This document shows positions 26,051-36,914 of a DNA stretch of 64,000 nt, in pieces. The translations under genes were made by a program, and so were the position numbers. The DNA comes from Falciphora oryzae (Eukaryota; Ascomycota; Sordariomycetes; Magnaporthales; Magnaporthaceae), in NCBI GenBank assembly GCA_000733355.1, contig JNVV01000019.1, positions 353,047 through 417,046 of the forward strand. Reading direction: 5' to 3'. A model generated the notes under the pieces. The model had not been told where the DNA came from. It did not search any database and saw nothing but the letters and a program-made list of their open reading frames with translations. Within the stretch, counting starts at the first letter, position 1. Each line of letters starts with the position of its first letter.

Positions 26051-27718
26051 ATGGCCGATAAAGATGGCAAGCAGTACAAGTATAGGCAGGAGATCCAGCA
26101 GGTGAGCCATCAGCACCTCCCACATGCCCACTTCTCTCCCGAGCATACGACCAATTTTCCATGGGCCCGTCGCTCATTTGAGCTACGCACAAGTCTCCCG
26201 CCTCTTGGCGATTGGCAATCGTCGATCACCCTCACTCTCACTTGACTCCTTCAACCACACCCAATATAATTATTCCTCTTGGAACTGGTCCAGTCTGCAT
26301 ACTCCAGAGTGACTTTTCGCTCCGTTCCGGCAACACGGCACTAGTCAAGCAAGCAAGCGCGCTTGAGTGCCACCAATCGGCCATGGCTCTCAAACATCAA
26401 GAAGGCAGGCATGCGCAAGTCGTCGCCGACGAGGTGGAGAGGAACATCTTCTTTACCGCCCATGGCGACGAAGCTGCCGTCTTGCCCGTTCTACCTGCTG
26501 CAACCGACGAGTGTCGACAGTCTGTGCAGCAGCCTATGTCCATTGCCAGCCAAGGCTATCACAATGCCATCAAGCCCGCTGCAGGAAAGCCTCAGCAGAA
26601 CTCACAGGATCGCTTACTTTTTGATTTCGTTCAACAGATGATGTATGTCTCTGGCGAGACGGGTGAACCCTCAGTTGAAACTACGGGTATGATTGAGGAA
26701 ATTGTCCGCCAGCAGGTCATAGAAATTGTGAGTCCGCCTTCCAGCCGCCAGCCTCGCCGCAGGCCAGCAGACAAAGTCCAAGCTGACAGTGTCGCTGTAG
26801 CTGCGGAACTGCACCGAGCTTGCTGCTCGTCGGGGGTCGCGCTCCATCACGATCAACGACCTCATCTTCCAGATCAGGGACGACGCGCCCAAGGTGTCCC
26901 GGCTGCGGACCTTCCTGTCCTGGAAGGACGTGCGCAAAAATGTCAAAGACTCGGACGATAAGGGTGCCGATGCCGACATCGGGGCTGGTGAAGATCCGGT
27001 GGGCGGAGTCGTGCCGGGAGGTCCCGTCGACGACACAGCCAAGAAGAACAAGAAGGCCAAGGTAGGCCTGCCCTGGGAGCCGTCATCTTTCTACAGCCAA
27101 GAGGTCCCAGAGCGCGACGACGAGGACGACGAAGAGGAAGAGGAGATGAATCACATCACTCTGCAGCGCCTCCGCAAGGCGGACGAGCGCACTAAGGTGA
27201 TGACCAAGGAGGAGTACGTGACGTGGTCCGAGTATCGACAGGCCTCGTTCACATACCGCAAGGGCAAGCGGTTCCGCGAATGGGCTGGCTTCGGCGTGGT
27301 GACGGACGGGCGGCCCTCGGATGATATCGTCGATATCCTCGGCTTCCTGACCTTCGAGATGGTCCAAATGCTCACCGAGGAGTCGCTCAAGCTGAAGGAG
27401 CAGGAGGAGATGTGGAAGGAGCGCACGGGCGTGGGCGAGAAGGCGGGCAACAAGAAGCGCAAGCTCTACACGGGGCTCTTCGACCCGCCCAGCGAGGGTC
27501 GCACCCCGGTCGAGGCCCGCCACGTCCAGGAGGCCTTCCGCCGCATGCAGGCCCGCCCCAAGAAGTCTCGCGCTATGCTTAACGGCACGCGCCTGTCTCA
27601 GCACACCGGCCTGAAATTGGTATGACACACTCGCTTTGAGATCCCTTGCCATCACTCCTTCGGGCTTGGTGGACCGACATGCTAACGTGTATTTCTCTCC
27701 CTCGCTCTACAGTTCTGA
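26051..27718 (+). CDS. spt3: SAGA complex subunit Spt3
   Basis: Exons 26051-26101, 26638-26727, 26801-27619 and probably 27713-27718 give 321 aa. Spt3 is the SAGA subunit that helps deliver TBP. Its paired histone folds resemble TAF13 and TAF11: the first runs from [16 protein letters not shown] through [18 protein letters not shown] to [13 protein letters not shown], and the second from [16 protein letters not shown] to [20 protein letters not shown] Gly/Asp-rich loop and an acidic run ([11 protein letters not shown]) separate them. The first intron is 536 nt, long for this genome. The end is uncertain: without the last intron (donor gtatga, branch gctaac, acceptor ctctacag) the frame stops at 27625 as KLV instead of KLF. 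Confidence 0.94.
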
Positions 27719-28465
27719 TAAGCCGTGTCTGGCTGGCTGTATCAGCATTTGGGTTGTTTTCAACAAATCTTTTCTTTTCTTTCACTCAGAGTTTCTTTGG
27801 ATCGGTCTGATGGATATTGCTTCCGTTTGCTTCGGAGCCACGATACCCGCTGGCAAGGCGTTTAATATTGGGTGTGACATTTTCCCTTTGGCTTACTTGC
27901 GGCGCTGCATTGAACTTAATCAAGTCTCTTTGTATACCCGTCTTCTCTCAATTCTCTTTGCCAATCTACGATACTGAAGTATCACCTTCTTCCTACTTGC
28001 TTGTATATAAGTGAGCTTGGAGTGAATAACAGCAATCTGGGGTTATTTCTGCCGGATAAGGAGGTATATAGCGGGGCAGGGTGTCACTTCACGTTGGCAC
28101 CTACGCAGGAATCCAAGTCTGTCCTTGAGGCTCTGCGACCTAAAGTTGAATTACCCGGACGTTGGGTGTGTTGCTGGCCCCTGTTAGTACCTGCGGACTG
28201 CTGCCTGGGTTCGCGCAACTCCAGGTCACATACAAACCCCGCAGTGGGGCCCCCAGCCAACGTCATCGCAGATCGGCCAGGCAAGCAGCTCCGACGAGCT
28301 ACTTTGCTTTCCGACTTGCATCGACATCCATTGTTTGTTTCCAAGCAGCGCATCGGCTACCCCGGCATCCATCTACGACCCAAAGCGCGTGTGTTTTTTT
28401 TTTTTTTTTCTTTTTGAGAAACCACCGGTCGTGCTTGGTCTCGACGCCTCGGCGCAATTTCCGCC
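27719..28465. other. Intergenic, ist1 promoter
   Basis: Holds the spt3 3' UTR and ist1 upstream region, including a T16 run at 28394-28409 about 57 nt before the ist1 ATG. No gene seen. Confidence 0.5.
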
Positions 28466-29563
28466 ATGCCTCCCTCTGTGTCCATCGTGGTAAGCACCCC
28501 TCACACCATACCATCCTCAGGGGCCACGGCGGAAGGCAGGCGGGCCGCCGCTGTGCGCCGCACCTTCATTCCGCCGAACAGTCGTCGCGCAAACGGCACC
28601 TCGCTGCCCAGGGGACTAACCCAGCAAACCACACCCCACCCACAGACCAAGATCAAGGTGCAGCTGAAGCTGTCGATCGCGAGGCTGCGCATGATCCAGC
28701 AGCGCGACGAGGCGACGTCCAAGTCGCAGCGGCGGCTGATGGCGCAGCTGCTCGAGCAGGGCAAGGTCGAGTCGGCGCGCATCCGGGTCGAGAACATCAT
28801 CCGGTCCGACATCACGACCGAGGTGCACGAGATCCTTGAGCTCTACTGCGAGCTGCTCCTCGCGCGCGCCGGCCTGCTCGACAGCCCGACCTGCGACCCG
28901 GGCCTCGAGGAGGCCGCCAAGAGCATCGTCTACGCCGCGCCCAAGACCGAGGTGAAAGAGCTGCACGCCGTGCGCGCGCTGCTGGGCGAGAGGTTCGGCA
29001 AGGACTTTGTCCTGACGGCCTCGACCAACGCGGACGGCAAGGTCGCCGACAAGGTCGTGCGCAAGCTCAGCATCACCCCGCCCCGCGAGGAGCTCGTAAA
29101 CGGGTACCTGGAGGAGATTGCGCGCGCGTACGGCGTCAACTGGCCGCCAAGGAAAGAGCCGGGGGAGCCGCCGAGCCTGGTGGATGCCGAGATCGATGAC
29201 CTTGTCGGCGGCAGTGGTGGCGATGGCAAGGACGACGGCCAAGGCGAAGACGGTGCTGGTGGCGGCTGTGGCGGAGGCGGAGGCCAGCAGAAGAATGCGG
29301 CAGACGTAGAGGCAGGGCTGAGCAAGGTGGCGCCGCCCAAGACGATAGGCCCCGGCAGCCCACTCCGGGTCAACCCGCCGAGCCCCTCGACCGACAACAT
29401 CCACCCAAGAGTAACCCTCAACAGCATGGAGCTGAAACCGAGCCAGAAGATGGTGGATGCGGGTCTCGCCAAGAAGCCCGCCGCAGCAACTAGTAAACCT
29501 AGCGGCGATGGACTGCCAGAACTCGACGAAATCGCGAAGAGGTTTGCGGCTCTGAAGAGGTGA
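28466..29563 (+). CDS. ist1: ESCRT-III regulator Ist1
   Basis: Exons 28466-28489 and 28646-29563 give 313 aa. Ist1 binds Did2/CHMP1 and the Vps4 ATPase and tunes ESCRT-III disassembly at endosomes and in cytokinesis. The N-terminal helical core is clear: TKIKVQLKLSIARLRMIQQR, then RRLMAQLLEQGKVESARIRVENIIR and a YCELLLARAGLL helix, as in the family. The middle (about 235-290) is Gly/Pro-rich and disordered. The last 16 residues (ELDEIAKRFAALKR core) fit a MIT-interacting motif of the MIM1 type that contacts Vps4. The 156-nt intron between exons 1 and 2 has no stop and keeps frame, so retention would give a 365-aa form. Confidence 0.92.
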   Translation: MPPSVSIVVSTPHTIPSSGATAEGRRAAAVRRTFIPPNSRRANGTSLPRGLTQQTTPHPQTKIKVQLKLSIARLRMIQQRDEATSKSQRRLMAQLLEQGKVESARIRVENIIRSDITTEVHEILELYCELLLARAGLLDSPTCDPGLEEAAKSIVYAAPKTEVKELHAVRALLGERFGKDFVLTASTNADGKVADKVVRKLSITPPREELVNGYLEEIARAYGVNWPPRKEPGEPPSLVDAEIDDLVGGSGGDGKDDGQGEDGAGGGCGGGGGQQKNAADVEAGLSKVAPPKTIGPGSPLRVNPPSPSTDNIHPRVTLNSMELKPSQKMVDAGLAKKPAAATSKPSGDGLPELDEIAKRFAALKR

Positions 29564-30441
29564 AGGAGAGGGTAGGCTCTTTCTGTTTGTGGCTTTTGGT
29601 GTCTTCGTGCAGCGTCCTGCGATATCTCTCATACCCCTCACACACCTTCCATGTCTTCTACCTACAGCCGACTCCCGATAAGCTCCCAAATCCCCTTCTA
29701 GTCTTACCACTCTTCTTCCCACAATGGGCGGCTACCGTTTTCTGGGAATCAAGCAGAAACTCCATCTACCTTGACTATCTTTCTCGGGCATGCATCCAGT
29801 ACCCCTTATTCGCGGCCTGTCATGTATGTACCCGAGTGCTCCGCTTTACATATCAGACGGATAGGCAGCTTCTAGTTTTATGCTCCCACCCGGACATTAT
29901 CCTATTTTCCAACCAAGGCGTGTTTACGAGATTGAGCTTTGAATTCCAGCCATTGATTGGGACCCGCCCACGTCGGTGCGCTGGTTGCCCGTTTTGGAAC
30001 AAAGAAGGTGCGTCTGCTCAGACGCATGCAAACGCTGCCGTCGCTGGACCGTTTGTCTGCCTACTGACGACTTCGAGTTCCTTCCTCTTTCAGCAGAGCC
30101 TCACTTCTCCCTCGGTCTTTAGTCCGTATCAGATTTCCACGGGCATCTTTTGCCGAAGACCTCGATTCTGCCCCACGATCTCTTCTGTTCCCAACCCACC
30201 TCTGCTACTCCCCATCCACCCAACTCCCCGACCTGCGTCGAACGGCATCATCTTTTTATCACATTCGTATCATCAGTCTCAAATCAGAGTCAATTGTCGG
30301 CAGCAGACGACAGTATCGAATACGCGATTTCGGTTATACCTGCCCCAACCCCAAGGCAACATGGCTACTACTCCCCTCTAGGTTCCATGCACCAGGTTCT
30401 GTGCGCTTCCCAAGAGCTCTAGGCACCTACCTGAGGTCAAG
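29564..30441. other. Intergenic
   Basis: Holds the ist1 3' UTR and the long pyrimidine-rich leader or promoter of the zinc-knuckle gene. A readable frame across 29560-30381 has no domain and looks like chance. No gene seen. Confidence 0.45.
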
Positions 30442-32416
30442 ATGGAATCGTTAGTTCTACCAACACACGCTGGGGAAACGAGTCTTTCGGACCTCTCCGG
30501 CGTGCTGCGGCATCTCTCACGAACCGACAAACTATCGAGGGAACAAGTTTTGGACTCGTACTGCGGATGGCTGTATAATGCCGTTGGCCGTCTCGACCAC
30601 TCTGATGAGAAAGAGCACGCCGGCCAGATATCCGCCTGGTGTGCCTCACTTTGCGCTCAGAACTTCACGCCGGACGCCATCCTGGATTCCTTCAAGCAGT
30701 TCGCCGCCAAGAAAGCCGCTTCGGACCCTTGCTCTCTGAGGAGAACCCAGCTCGCGATGAAGGAGATCAAGCGCATTACCTCGACCCCGACCGAGAACAC
30801 GCGCCCAGTCGCCTCGGGCGCCGAGGGGTGGTTGCCCGTGCGTCAGCCTTCTGGACCCGGCTTCAATACCCCCGTGGGAAAGCTCGGCATTGGCGGCCAA
30901 AAGAGCCCTGGGCCAAGCAGCTCGCCGCAGCAGCAGAAAGGAGACGAGAAAAAGGATAAGCGGAAAGGAGACAAGAATAAGGACAAGCAGAGAAACTGCT
31001 CTTCCTTGGCGGGCGTGACCCCAAGTGGCGGCTACGTCTGTAGACGCTGCGGCGTTCCTGGTAAGCAAGCACATCTCGCGGCTGTATAGAATTCCGCTCG
31101 ACTCCTTCAGACTGTCTAATTCTCCACATTTTAAAGGTCATTTTCTCCAAAAGTGTCCCACCAATCTCGACCCATCTTATGACAAGACGCCGAGCGGCTA
31201 CAGGTGCGGTATATGCAGCGCCGTAGGGCAGCATATCACTAGTCTTTGTCCTCAAAACACGGAGAGGTCGTCTCTTTATCAGCAGCGCCTCCGTGCCCAG
31301 TATCAAGTCGCGAGGTCCGACAGTAGAGGGCCGCAGAGACAGCGAAGTCGGAGCAGAGCCAGAGATCGGAGCATCCCGAGGACCAGGCCTGCAAAGAAGG
31401 AGCGAGATGAGCATAGGAACGGGGATAGGCACCGACACCGAAGCAAGTCGAGATACAGGGACGAGGATAGGCACCGATACCGAAGCAAGTCGAGATACAG
31501 AGACAAGAGCCGAAGGAGAAGCTCGTCCAAGTGGCCGGGAGAGGCACAGAAAACAAGGGGGAGAGAGCACCCTGCCGCTTACGACGGAGGAGACCAGACG
31601 CCCCGAGGCCACAGAACCCCGAACGACTGGGGAGACAATCTGCACGCTAGATCTCGAAGCCCCAATCACGCCTCAAGGGCCCCTTCGAGAGGTAGGAGGG
31701 AGCGTTCCCCAATCGCACACGCCAGGAGGTACGACAGGTCTCGGTCTCCGAAGCGACTCAGGCTCGAGGACTGGCATCACAGCTCGAGCACGGATGGACG
31801 GTATGGCTATGGAAGCCGCCGCGACAGCCACCACAGCATCGCCCAATCATCGGATAAAGGTCGGGCTCGTTCACGTGCTGGTGATTCGGTCACCGTTCAG
31901 TCTATCGGTCGCATGGACGCGGACAGCGAAAGCCTGCAAGGTTCGAACGGCTGGTCGAGCCGAGGTGGAACGCAATCCCCTTGGACACAGCCCTTTGGTG
32001 AGGGCCCCTTTTCGCCCTGCCTCCGTCCTGGGCGGGAGTCCTCTAGCTCCATGGCGGCCACGGCAGACCGGGAAGAGGCCATACGGCTCGCGTTCGCAAA
32101 GGCCGACCGCTTTCAAGAGACCCTGGGAGAGGAGTTAGCTGCCCAGCCCGTCCAGCCACCGTACGAGGCGGCAGGACTGGCGTGGGATGACCTTGAGGGC
32201 GGCTCCGAAGACGGCAGCATGGAGTATGATGCCTCAGCCCCGGCCCCTAAAGTCGTAGGAGACATCGACTCAATCTCGCAGTACTCTCCCGCGGTTCAGA
32301 AAGTCATGCAGAACCACGCGAACCCCCGGGTCTGCCTGGTCAAGCGGATGACGGCTCTCGACCTGTGGAACAAGAAGCAGGATGACGAAGTGGTCAATGG
32401 AGCCGAGCACGGTTGA
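30442..32416 (+). CDS. Double CCHC zinc-knuckle protein with RS-like region
   Basis: Exons 30442-31060 and 31137-32416 give 632 aa. The first ~120 residues look helical. Two zinc knuckles follow: Cys200, Cys203, His208, Cys213 (CX2CX4HX4C), with a flanking PTNLDP segment like that beside RBBP6/Mpe1 knuckles, and Cys230, Cys233, His239, Cys244 (one residue longer). An Arg/Ser/Asp-rich stretch (about 270-460) resembles the RS domains of splicing factors. The C-terminal ~130 residues are acidic and end with a conserved-looking block around KVMQNHANPRVCLVKRMTALDL. The likely role is RNA binding in nuclear mRNA processing, inferred from composition. The intron interrupts the Gly207 codon inside the first knuckle. 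Confidence 0.82.
31424..31507 (+). repeat. Tandem 42-nt duplication inside the RS region
   Basis: Two 42-nt copies (31424-31465 and 31466-31507) differ at only a few positions and encode near-identical 14-residue units beginning DRHRHRSKSRYRD and DRHRYRSKSRYRD. The unit is in frame, so copy change would lengthen or shorten the RS-like tract without breaking the protein. Confidence 0.85.
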
Positions 32417-32793
32417 TGGATGATGTCCGGTGGAGTAAATTCTTGGTCTCGGGAAGTCAGTTGGCTATGGGCCAGTGCGCGCATCGTTGTCGCGTGCAGC
32501 ACTGCCCGGTTCTGAGGTCTATTCATCAGATAAAGGGATGCGGCGCGATGCTCTATACATCCTCAAGACTAGATTACGAACGCCCCGTGCCGTTGGTGGA
32601 TTGCCTTTTCCTAGCCCACCCGTCTAGTATAGGTCGGTAGGTAGCTAGGTAGTCGTGAACATACCAGCTGTTCCCATGGCTCTCGTCAAGCCCGGGCGCG
32701 ATAAACCCCTGCCGTGCCGGTGGCCATTATTCTCTGCCTTTCCCGGCCACGTATGTCACCCGAACCAAATCTCTCCCTGCCCGGCCAAGAAAC
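32417..32793. other. Convergent 3' intergenic
   Basis: Short spacer between the zinc-knuckle gene (+) and the AP-2 sigma gene (-), with a TAGG/TAGC-type microsatellite around 32630-32652. No gene seen. Confidence 0.5.
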
Positions 32794-33445
32794 TCATTCC
32801 AGTTTATCGAGATGCTCTAGTCTGGTGAGGACGACGGTCTTGCTGGTCTCCTCGATCTCGCCGGCCAGGAAGACCTCGTCGAGGATGGCGTAGACCTTGT
32901 AGAAGTTGAAGACGAGGTCGAGCTCGCAGACGTTGCCGAAGAAGGCGTCGAGCACCTCGACGAAGAAGTGGATGGCCTCGAGGAAGGCGAGCTCGTTGTC
33001 GTTTGTGTCGACGCAGGCGCAGAAGAAGAGCCCCGCGTACCGGCGGTACACGAGCTTGTTGTTGCGGAACTCGACAAAGTTGGACTGGTACTTTTGGTCG
33101 CGCGGAGCGACGAGGCGGTGGACCTGTTGTGGCGATGGAAACGGGTGGTGTCCGGTCAGTTAGTTGCTGGGCATTATGCATAGCAAATAATTGTGGTGTC
33201 CTGCTTTGTCTGTCTTACCTCGCCTTTGACCTTGATCTTCTCCTCGTCGCTGTACGGCACGTACCACTTTGCCAGACGGGTCTTGCCCCTAGATGCCGCG
33301 GAGGGGACGATGTCGTCAGCTAGCAGCTCCAAACCATTTGATGCCCGTCGGCGCATCGGACACGGTTTCGGCGGACCATCGCTGACGGGGAATCGAGGAC
33401 CAAAGAAACGTACTGGCGGTTCTGGATCAAAATGAACGACAGCAT
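32794..33445 (-). CDS. aps2: AP-2 adaptor complex sigma subunit
   Basis: Exons 33445-33414, 33288-33219 and 33123-32794 give 143 aa, one more than the 142 of animal AP2S1. Sigma-2 is the small chain of the clathrin adaptor AP-2 at the plasma membrane. The chain begins [20 protein letters not shown], has [13 protein letters not shown] and a [20 protein letters not shown] core, and ends with the [20 protein letters not shown] and [11 protein letters not shown] blocks typical of sigma-2 over sigma-1 or sigma-3. Joins are in phase with donors gtacgt and gtaaga. It is convergent with the zinc-knuckle gene and divergent from the DUF3176-like gene. Confidence 0.96.
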
Positions 33446-34055
33446 GGCTTCTCGGGGCGCATCGCCGACACAGGCGATGACCTCGGGGAGAATTGCTGCT
33501 GTCGGTGTGGTTGGAGGTCCGACGGCCAACTCCTGGCTCGACCTTGGTCCAATGGCTTCAGACGCGCACGGCGGGGCCTCCCACTGATCAATCAAGGTTT
33601 TAGCATTGAAGATAAGGGTGATAGTTAACCCTAACCCCCATCAATACTTTGAATTCACCACCTCCCATCCTCGCCTGGCCGGCCTCACCGGCAAGGGGAT
33701 GTTTCTGGCCCCAATGCATGGCGGCTCCTTCTCGTCGTCAGCCTCAGATTCGGGTCCCAAGAGACCCGCCCGCTCCTTCGGATATGGTAGTATTCCTTGG
33801 TTATTGGCTGCTGCCCGTCCACGATGGTGAATCCTACAGGCCGCAAGGGGGTTCATCGGCTGCCTAAGCTCGGATATGCGCAACCCTTGCTGTATTGAAG
33901 TCTGACGGCGCCGAGAACATAGCGGCATGGAAAATGAGTTTTCTTCAAATTGCAAGGCCGACCGCACTCATTCATGGCCACGGCTTCAACAACCCATTGC
34001 GAAATACTAAGAAGTTTGAAGTTTCTCCCTAACCGAACCCTTCCGTCGTCCTACA
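33446..34055. other. Divergent intergenic
   Basis: Promoter region between the AP-2 sigma gene (-) and the DUF3176-like gene (+). Contains an isolated ttaaccctaaccccc stretch near 33626 that resembles less than two telomere units. No gene seen. Confidence 0.45.
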
Positions 34056-36398
34056 ATGGCCAAGGACAACCCACTCTATGCCGATGGCGACTGGACAACG
34101 AGCCCAGACCTCAGCCTGTCAATAGAAAACGCACCCCCAAGCCGCGTCCAAGTCAGCCAGGAGCTCGATGGGGGCTACGTCTCTCTCATCGGCTCAACCA
34201 AGCCTCCAGACGTGCCTGGCGCACCACGGACAGGGCCGCCGGGAGACCATGAATCTGCCGCAGCGATACGCCGCCGCCGCTTCCCAGTCATGTCGGAATG
34301 GGTATGGGAACTTGTCGCTCTCTCCCTTGCAATTGGCGCTGTGGTTGGCATGTTCATCGTTCTCGGTTACTTCCACGACAACCGCGTGCCCGAGTGGCGA
34401 CTGCACAGCATCAGCATCGGCGCGATCGTCTCGATACTCTCTATTGTCTCTCGCGCGGCGATAGGCTTCATCGTCACGGAGATAATCGGACAGGCGAAAT
34501 GGTCCTGGTTCAGCCAGACGCGCCCGCTCTACGACCTGTACGCCTTCGACCGGGGCGGCCGGGGCGTCTTCGGCCCTTCTCGCCTGTTCAAGTCGCTGCT
34601 GGCTCCGAGCCAGCGATTTTCGGGCCGGTGGTGGTCATCCCCCGGCGGGCGCTTCGGTATGGCCGGGGCGCTCGTCACGCTCCTCAGCTTTGCCGTCGGC
34701 CCGTTCGCGCAGCAGGCCATCGGCATCGTGTCGTGCAAGATGCCGGTTGAAGGCCCAGGCTTGCTGCCTGCGGTGAACTTTGTCCCGAAAGCGGCGCGAG
34801 AGGCGGAGATGTGGCGCCCCAAGGAAGGCCACCAGATCGAGATTGACCTGAAAATTGCCATCTTCAACGGTTTCGGGAACCGTGGGGGAAGCGGATCGAC
34901 CATCAAGCCCTCATGCACCACAGGAAATTGTGTTTTTCCCGAGTTCGCGTCCATTGGCGTATGCTCAAAATGCATTGATGTCACCAAATTCGTGGAGGCA
35001 ACCATCGACGGGACATATCCCTCGGCTCGGAACGGCTCGTTTCCAATGACCGATACTACCGGCCTCGGGGCATACTCAACGCTTAGGAACTTCTCAGTTC
35101 CAAAGACCTCTGCTAGCATCTATCCCTGGCAAAACATTCCATTCACGTACAGTGGCACGGTGCTATCTCTTGTCACTGACCAACCAGACAGGCCTTCTCG
35201 CGGCCCCAAGCCATGGGCGGCTGAGTTTGGAAACATTGGCAACTACTCCCTCGCCGACATCACGGTGCTGACTGTCTCGGACGCGCCATGCACGATCGAC
35301 GAAGCCACCGGGCGCGTTCACTGTCCGGGCAACATCACCAGCACGGTTTTGGAAAAAGACTACAGCCCTAGCACAAGCGCTGTGGCGGCCGATTGTAGGC
35401 TTTATACATGTCTGCAAAAGTACCAGTCCAAGGTGGTGTCAGGAACTCTCGTCGAGAGCCTGAGCGACACGATTCCCGCTCTTCCCGAAGAATCCTATTT
35501 CCGATATTTACGGGGCGTGTCGGAAAACCGAACCCAATATCGCCCTGAAAAGGTTTTCAACTTTACGGCCCTGCGCGAGCCATGCATGGTTCGGGGCAGC
35601 GACGTCCTTTATTCGCGCGCAGATTTCGACAAGGTGCCGCCAAGAGAGGGACGGACGTTTTCCGACTTTGAGTTCGCTGATGGGCAAACTGTCAAAGCAC
35701 CGTCCGACTGCATCTACAAGATGACAAGCAATTATCACGATGCGCTAGCCCTTTATCTACGCACCCAGCTTCCGGGCGCTTGCAACATCCAGAACGAGCT
35801 GCGCTGTGCCAGTTCCTGGTGGCTAGCGCCACTGTACGCGGGCCGAAACGCATCCTTCGCATCCATATCGGCGTCCGTGGCGAATTTCTCGTCCGCGCTG
35901 ACAGACTCGATGCGTCTCACGGGGGCCGGGCCCAACGCCCCTCGCAAGGACGACCCTGAGGCGCCTTTCGTCCAGGGGACGGTGATAGAAAACACCCTCT
36001 GCATCCGCTTCATCTGGCCGTGGCTGCTGCTCCCGGCCGTGCTGACGATCGCAACCGCCGTCATGCTGGCCGTGATGATCAGCCAGGGCTACTTGGAGCC
36101 GGGGCAGCCCACCTGGAAGAGCAGCATCCTCCCGCTCCTGCTCTACGGGCTCCAAACACCGTCGGCGGGCGATAAGGAAAGCGGGGGAGACGGCGGCGAT
36201 GACTCGCGGCGACCAGAGCTGCTTGACCTCAAGGGCGTTGAGGGCATCAGCAAGGTGGTGCCGGCCAGGTTCGATAGGGATGAAAGGGAGTTTGTGACGG
36301 CGGCGGGGTGGCCTGAAGTTGGCACGGAGCTGGTGGATCGCGGCAGCCGGGTCAGGGTGAGGAAGCTGAGCCAGGACTCGCTGCTGCAAAGTAAATAG
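34056..36398 (+). CDS. DUF3176-type fungal membrane protein
   Basis: Single exon, 780 aa. The layout is that of the fungal DUF3176 family, whose function is unknown. A disordered, Pro-rich cytosolic N-terminus (1-80) leads to three closely spaced membrane segments (about 86-108, 120-146, 205-235). Between segments two and three lies the family's QAKWSWFSQTRPLYDLYAFDRG stretch. A large non-cytosolic domain (about 240-645) with many Cys and N-glycosylation sequons follows, then a last membrane segment (WPWLLLPAVLTIATAVMLAVMI) and a short cytosolic tail. The family expands in filamentous ascomycetes and has been suggested to act at the cell surface; no activity can be assigned. It is the left end of the accessory-looking stretch. 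Confidence 0.85.
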   Translation: MAKDNPLYADGDWTTSPDLSLSIENAPPSRVQVSQELDGGYVSLIGSTKPPDVPGAPRTGPPGDHESAAAIRRRRFPVMSEWVWELVALSLAIGAVVGMFIVLGYFHDNRVPEWRLHSISIGAIVSILSIVSRAAIGFIVTEIIGQAKWSWFSQTRPLYDLYAFDRGGRGVFGPSRLFKSLLAPSQRFSGRWWSSPGGRFGMAGALVTLLSFAVGPFAQQAIGIVSCKMPVEGPGLLPAVNFVPKAAREAEMWRPKEGHQIEIDLKIAIFNGFGNRGGSGSTIKPSCTTGNCVFPEFASIGVCSKCIDVTKFVEATIDGTYPSARNGSFPMTDTTGLGAYSTLRNFSVPKTSASIYPWQNIPFTYSGTVLSLVTDQPDRPSRGPKPWAAEFGNIGNYSLADITVLTVSDAPCTIDEATGRVHCPGNITSTVLEKDYSPSTSAVAADCRLYTCLQKYQSKVVSGTLVESLSDTIPALPEESYFRYLRGVSENRTQYRPEKVFNFTALREPCMVRGSDVLYSRADFDKVPPREGRTFSDFEFADGQTVKAPSDCIYKMTSNYHDALALYLRTQLPGACNIQNELRCASSWWLAPLYAGRNASFASISASVANFSSALTDSMRLTGAGPNAPRKDDPEAPFVQGTVIENTLCIRFIWPWLLLPAVLTIATAVMLAVMISQGYLEPGQPTWKSSILPLLLYGLQTPSAGDKESGGDGGDDSRRPELLDLKGVEGISKVVPARFDRDEREFVTAAGWPEVGTELVDRGSRVRVRKLSQDSLLQSK

Positions 36399-36914
36399 AA
36401 GTAGCCAACCCTCGCCTGAATGGCCCTTCCATACTTTGAACACATCACACGTGCCTGAAAAAAATAAGGGGGCATTACGTCCATTACGCGCAAAACAAAA
36501 TGCAACAAAAACATACAACACCGAGGATTCCCCAGTGGCAGTGGTCACCCACCTGAGTACTACTTCACAGCCTTGACACGTTTCGGTTCGTGGAAATTTT
36601 GGGAGTAAATGGGATCAAAGGAAACGGAGGCTTTTGGTTCCAAAAACGGACGCATTTGTTCCCATTTTCCCCAGCGTATCGCGCCAGGCTATGTATTCCG
36701 GCTTGGTAAAAAAAAACCAGCGCACGTTTTCCTTTGGGCAGCGGTTGGACTTGTTAGGTGTTCGTCGATTTTGGAGAAGAAAAGCCGGCCTACGAGAGAC
36801 TTTTTGAAGGCAGCATCAATGCTGTCGCTGGGTGGGCACTCCTCTCTGTAATTGTAAGTCTCCGGCGATAAAGATCTGTCCTGGAGCTGGTTGCCGACGA
36901 TAGATAGCTTAGGG
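36399..36914. other. Intergenic
   Basis: Between the DUF3176-like gene (+) and the nucleoside-phosphorylase pseudogene (-). A-rich, with no gene seen. An A15 run at 36934-36948 lies just beyond the right end. Confidence 0.45.

Noticed and set aside
26212..26961. Separate 249-codon gene inside spt3
   Set aside because: It starts at a TTG, overlaps spt3 exon 2 in frame and runs on into intron 2; better explained as open intron sequence (see findings).
33621..33640. Telomere-like ccctaac sequence
   Set aside because: Fewer than two units, surrounded by unique sequence; expected by chance.
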